Assembly: GCA_016780605.1 (NCBI GenBank)
Contig: JADHLS010000342.1
Span: forward strand, 1-6,143
Origin: Reyranella sp.
GTDB taxonomy: Bacteria; Pseudomonadota; Alphaproteobacteria; Reyranellales; Reyranellaceae
Direction of reading: 5' to 3'
Length of the DNA: 6,143 nt
Shown here: positions 5,694-6,143 of the stretch, one piece after another
How positions within the stretch are numbered: the first letter of the stretch is position 1
Layout of the letters: each line of letters starts with the position of its first letter
Position numbers and translations under genes: made by a program
The notes under the pieces: generated by a model
Told to the model about the DNA's origin: nothing
The model's input: only the letters and a program-made list of their open reading frames with translations
Databases searched by the model: none

Positions 5694-5804
5694 ATGAATG
5701 CAACTCTTACCTCGATTGGAGAGCGGCGCGCGTCGGCAGCCTGGGGCACTTGCCTCGGCATGTCCGCCGTTGCCGCGGGCTTCGTCATCGTTAGCCCCTG
5801 CTAG
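5694..5804 (+). CDS. Small ORF of 36 codons, possible small membrane or leader peptide
   Basis: The ATG at 5694 opens a 36-residue reading frame ending at TAG (5802-5804). It has a charged start (MNATLTSIGERRAS), then a hydrophobic stretch of about 20 residues (AAWGTCLGMSAVAAGFVIV), ending SPC. This could be one transmembrane helix or an uncleaved signal-like segment, with two cysteines. A strong intrinsic terminator begins about 20 bases after the stop, so a short transcription unit ending here is plausible. No good ribosome-binding site is visible (upstream is CACGCCGCCC), which weakens the case. It could instead be a leader peptide for the downstream gene. No family was recognised. Confidence 0.4.
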   Translation: MNATLTSIGERRASAAWGTCLGMSAVAAGFVIVSPC

Positions 5805-5825
5805 CCGCCGCTGATTTCGTGCGCG

Positions 5826-5852
5826 GGCGGCCGGTGGGCCGCCTTTTTTGTT
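5826..5852 (+). terminator. Strong Rho-independent terminator
   Basis: GGCGGCC (5826-5832), loop GGTG, GGCCGCC (5837-5843) form a perfect 7-bp all-G/C stem followed directly by TTTTTT-G-TTT. It would stop plus-strand transcription coming through the small ORF, only about 25 bases before the next start codon at 5874. Confidence 0.88.
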
Positions 5853-5873
5853 TCGCCGAGATCAGGTGCTGTC

Positions 5874-6143
5874 ATGCAACGTCGTCAACAGATCTTCTCC
5901 TTCGCCGCGACGCTGGTCCTGTGGGCCGGCGCGGCATACGCGGCGCCGCCGCCGGAGCGCGACGAGCTGCTGGCCGAGGCGCCTGCCGCGGCCGGCCCCG
6001 CCCCGGCGTGGGCGGTGGTCGATGCCCGCAATCATCGGACCGGTGCGCGCGGGCCGGTCGCGGTCGCGTTCGGCATCGTGCAGGAGCGCTGTCGCAGCCG
6101 GCCGGCCCGCCTGCGCGTCGACTGCCAGGCCGGCACCACGACC
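5874..6143 (+). CDS. Secreted or periplasmic protein of unknown function (5' part only)
   Basis: The ATG at 5874 opens a frame that stays open for 90 codons to the window edge. The first 23 residues are a clear Sec signal peptide: MQRRQQ, hydrophobic core IFSFAATLVLWAGA, and an A-Y-A cleavage site before APPPERDE. The mature part starts with a Pro/Ala/Glu-rich, probably flexible stretch, then AWAVVDARNHRTGARGPVAVAFG, and has two cysteines about ten residues apart (in ERCRSR and VDCQAG) that could form a disulfide in the periplasm. A weak AGG (5864-5866) lies seven bases before the start. Codon use is strongly G/C-ending, like guaA, so it looks like core chromosome. No family can be assigned from this fragment. 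Confidence 0.85.
   Translation, partial: MQRRQQIFSFAATLVLWAGAAYAAPPPERDELLAEAPAAAGPAPAWAVVDARNHRTGARGPVAVAFGIVQERCRSRPARLRVDCQAGTTT

Noticed and set aside
1..6143. CRISPR arrays, tRNA or rRNA genes, insertion sequences
   Set aside because: No regularly spaced repeats, no cloverleaf-like sequence next to the guaA core, and no transposase-like protein or terminal inverted repeats were seen.

Overview
The base composition is high-G+C, and the one gene that can be named outright is a housekeeping GMP synthetase of the kind found in Alphaproteobacteria (glutaminase motif GICYGEQ). A high-G+C proteobacterium, probably alphaproteobacterial, is the best guess. Nothing in the window fixes genus or species.

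Layout, left to right. (1) Positions 1-474 (+) hold the 3' part, or the whole, of an unrecognised gene that probably begins upstream of the window. (2) Positions about 576-848 hold a decayed second copy of the 3' end of guaA on the minus strand. It has frameshifts and deletions, but keeps a 15-base stretch at the stop codon identical to the intact gene. (3) Positions 942-3678 (+) hold three genes joined by ATGA stop/start overlaps, preceded by a plausible promoter at the very edge of the guaA remnant. They encode a three-helix membrane protein, a protein whose motif order resembles DUF3626/ADP-ribosyltransferase-like proteins, and a 440-residue protein with no recognisable family. (4) Positions 3679-3869 form a gene-free convergent gap. 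(5) Positions 3870-5420 (-) hold intact guaA with a promoter-like sequence placed so that its mRNA would be leaderless. (6) Positions 5421-5693 are intergenic and carry a 79-base compound inverted repeat. (7) Positions 5694-5850 hold a 36-codon small ORF followed by a strong intrinsic terminator. (8) A secreted-protein gene starts at 5874 and runs off the window.

The main result is structural. The three-gene operon lies between two direct copies of the guaA 3' end, one intact and one degenerate. The guaA 3' end is a known integration site for genomic islands, so the operon reads as island cargo, and no integrase lies in the interval. The translationally coupled set of a membrane protein, a possible ART-type enzyme and an unknown helical partner is a reasonable candidate for an undescribed toxin, defence or interbacterial-conflict module. 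That function is inference from context and motifs and is not demonstrated by the sequence.
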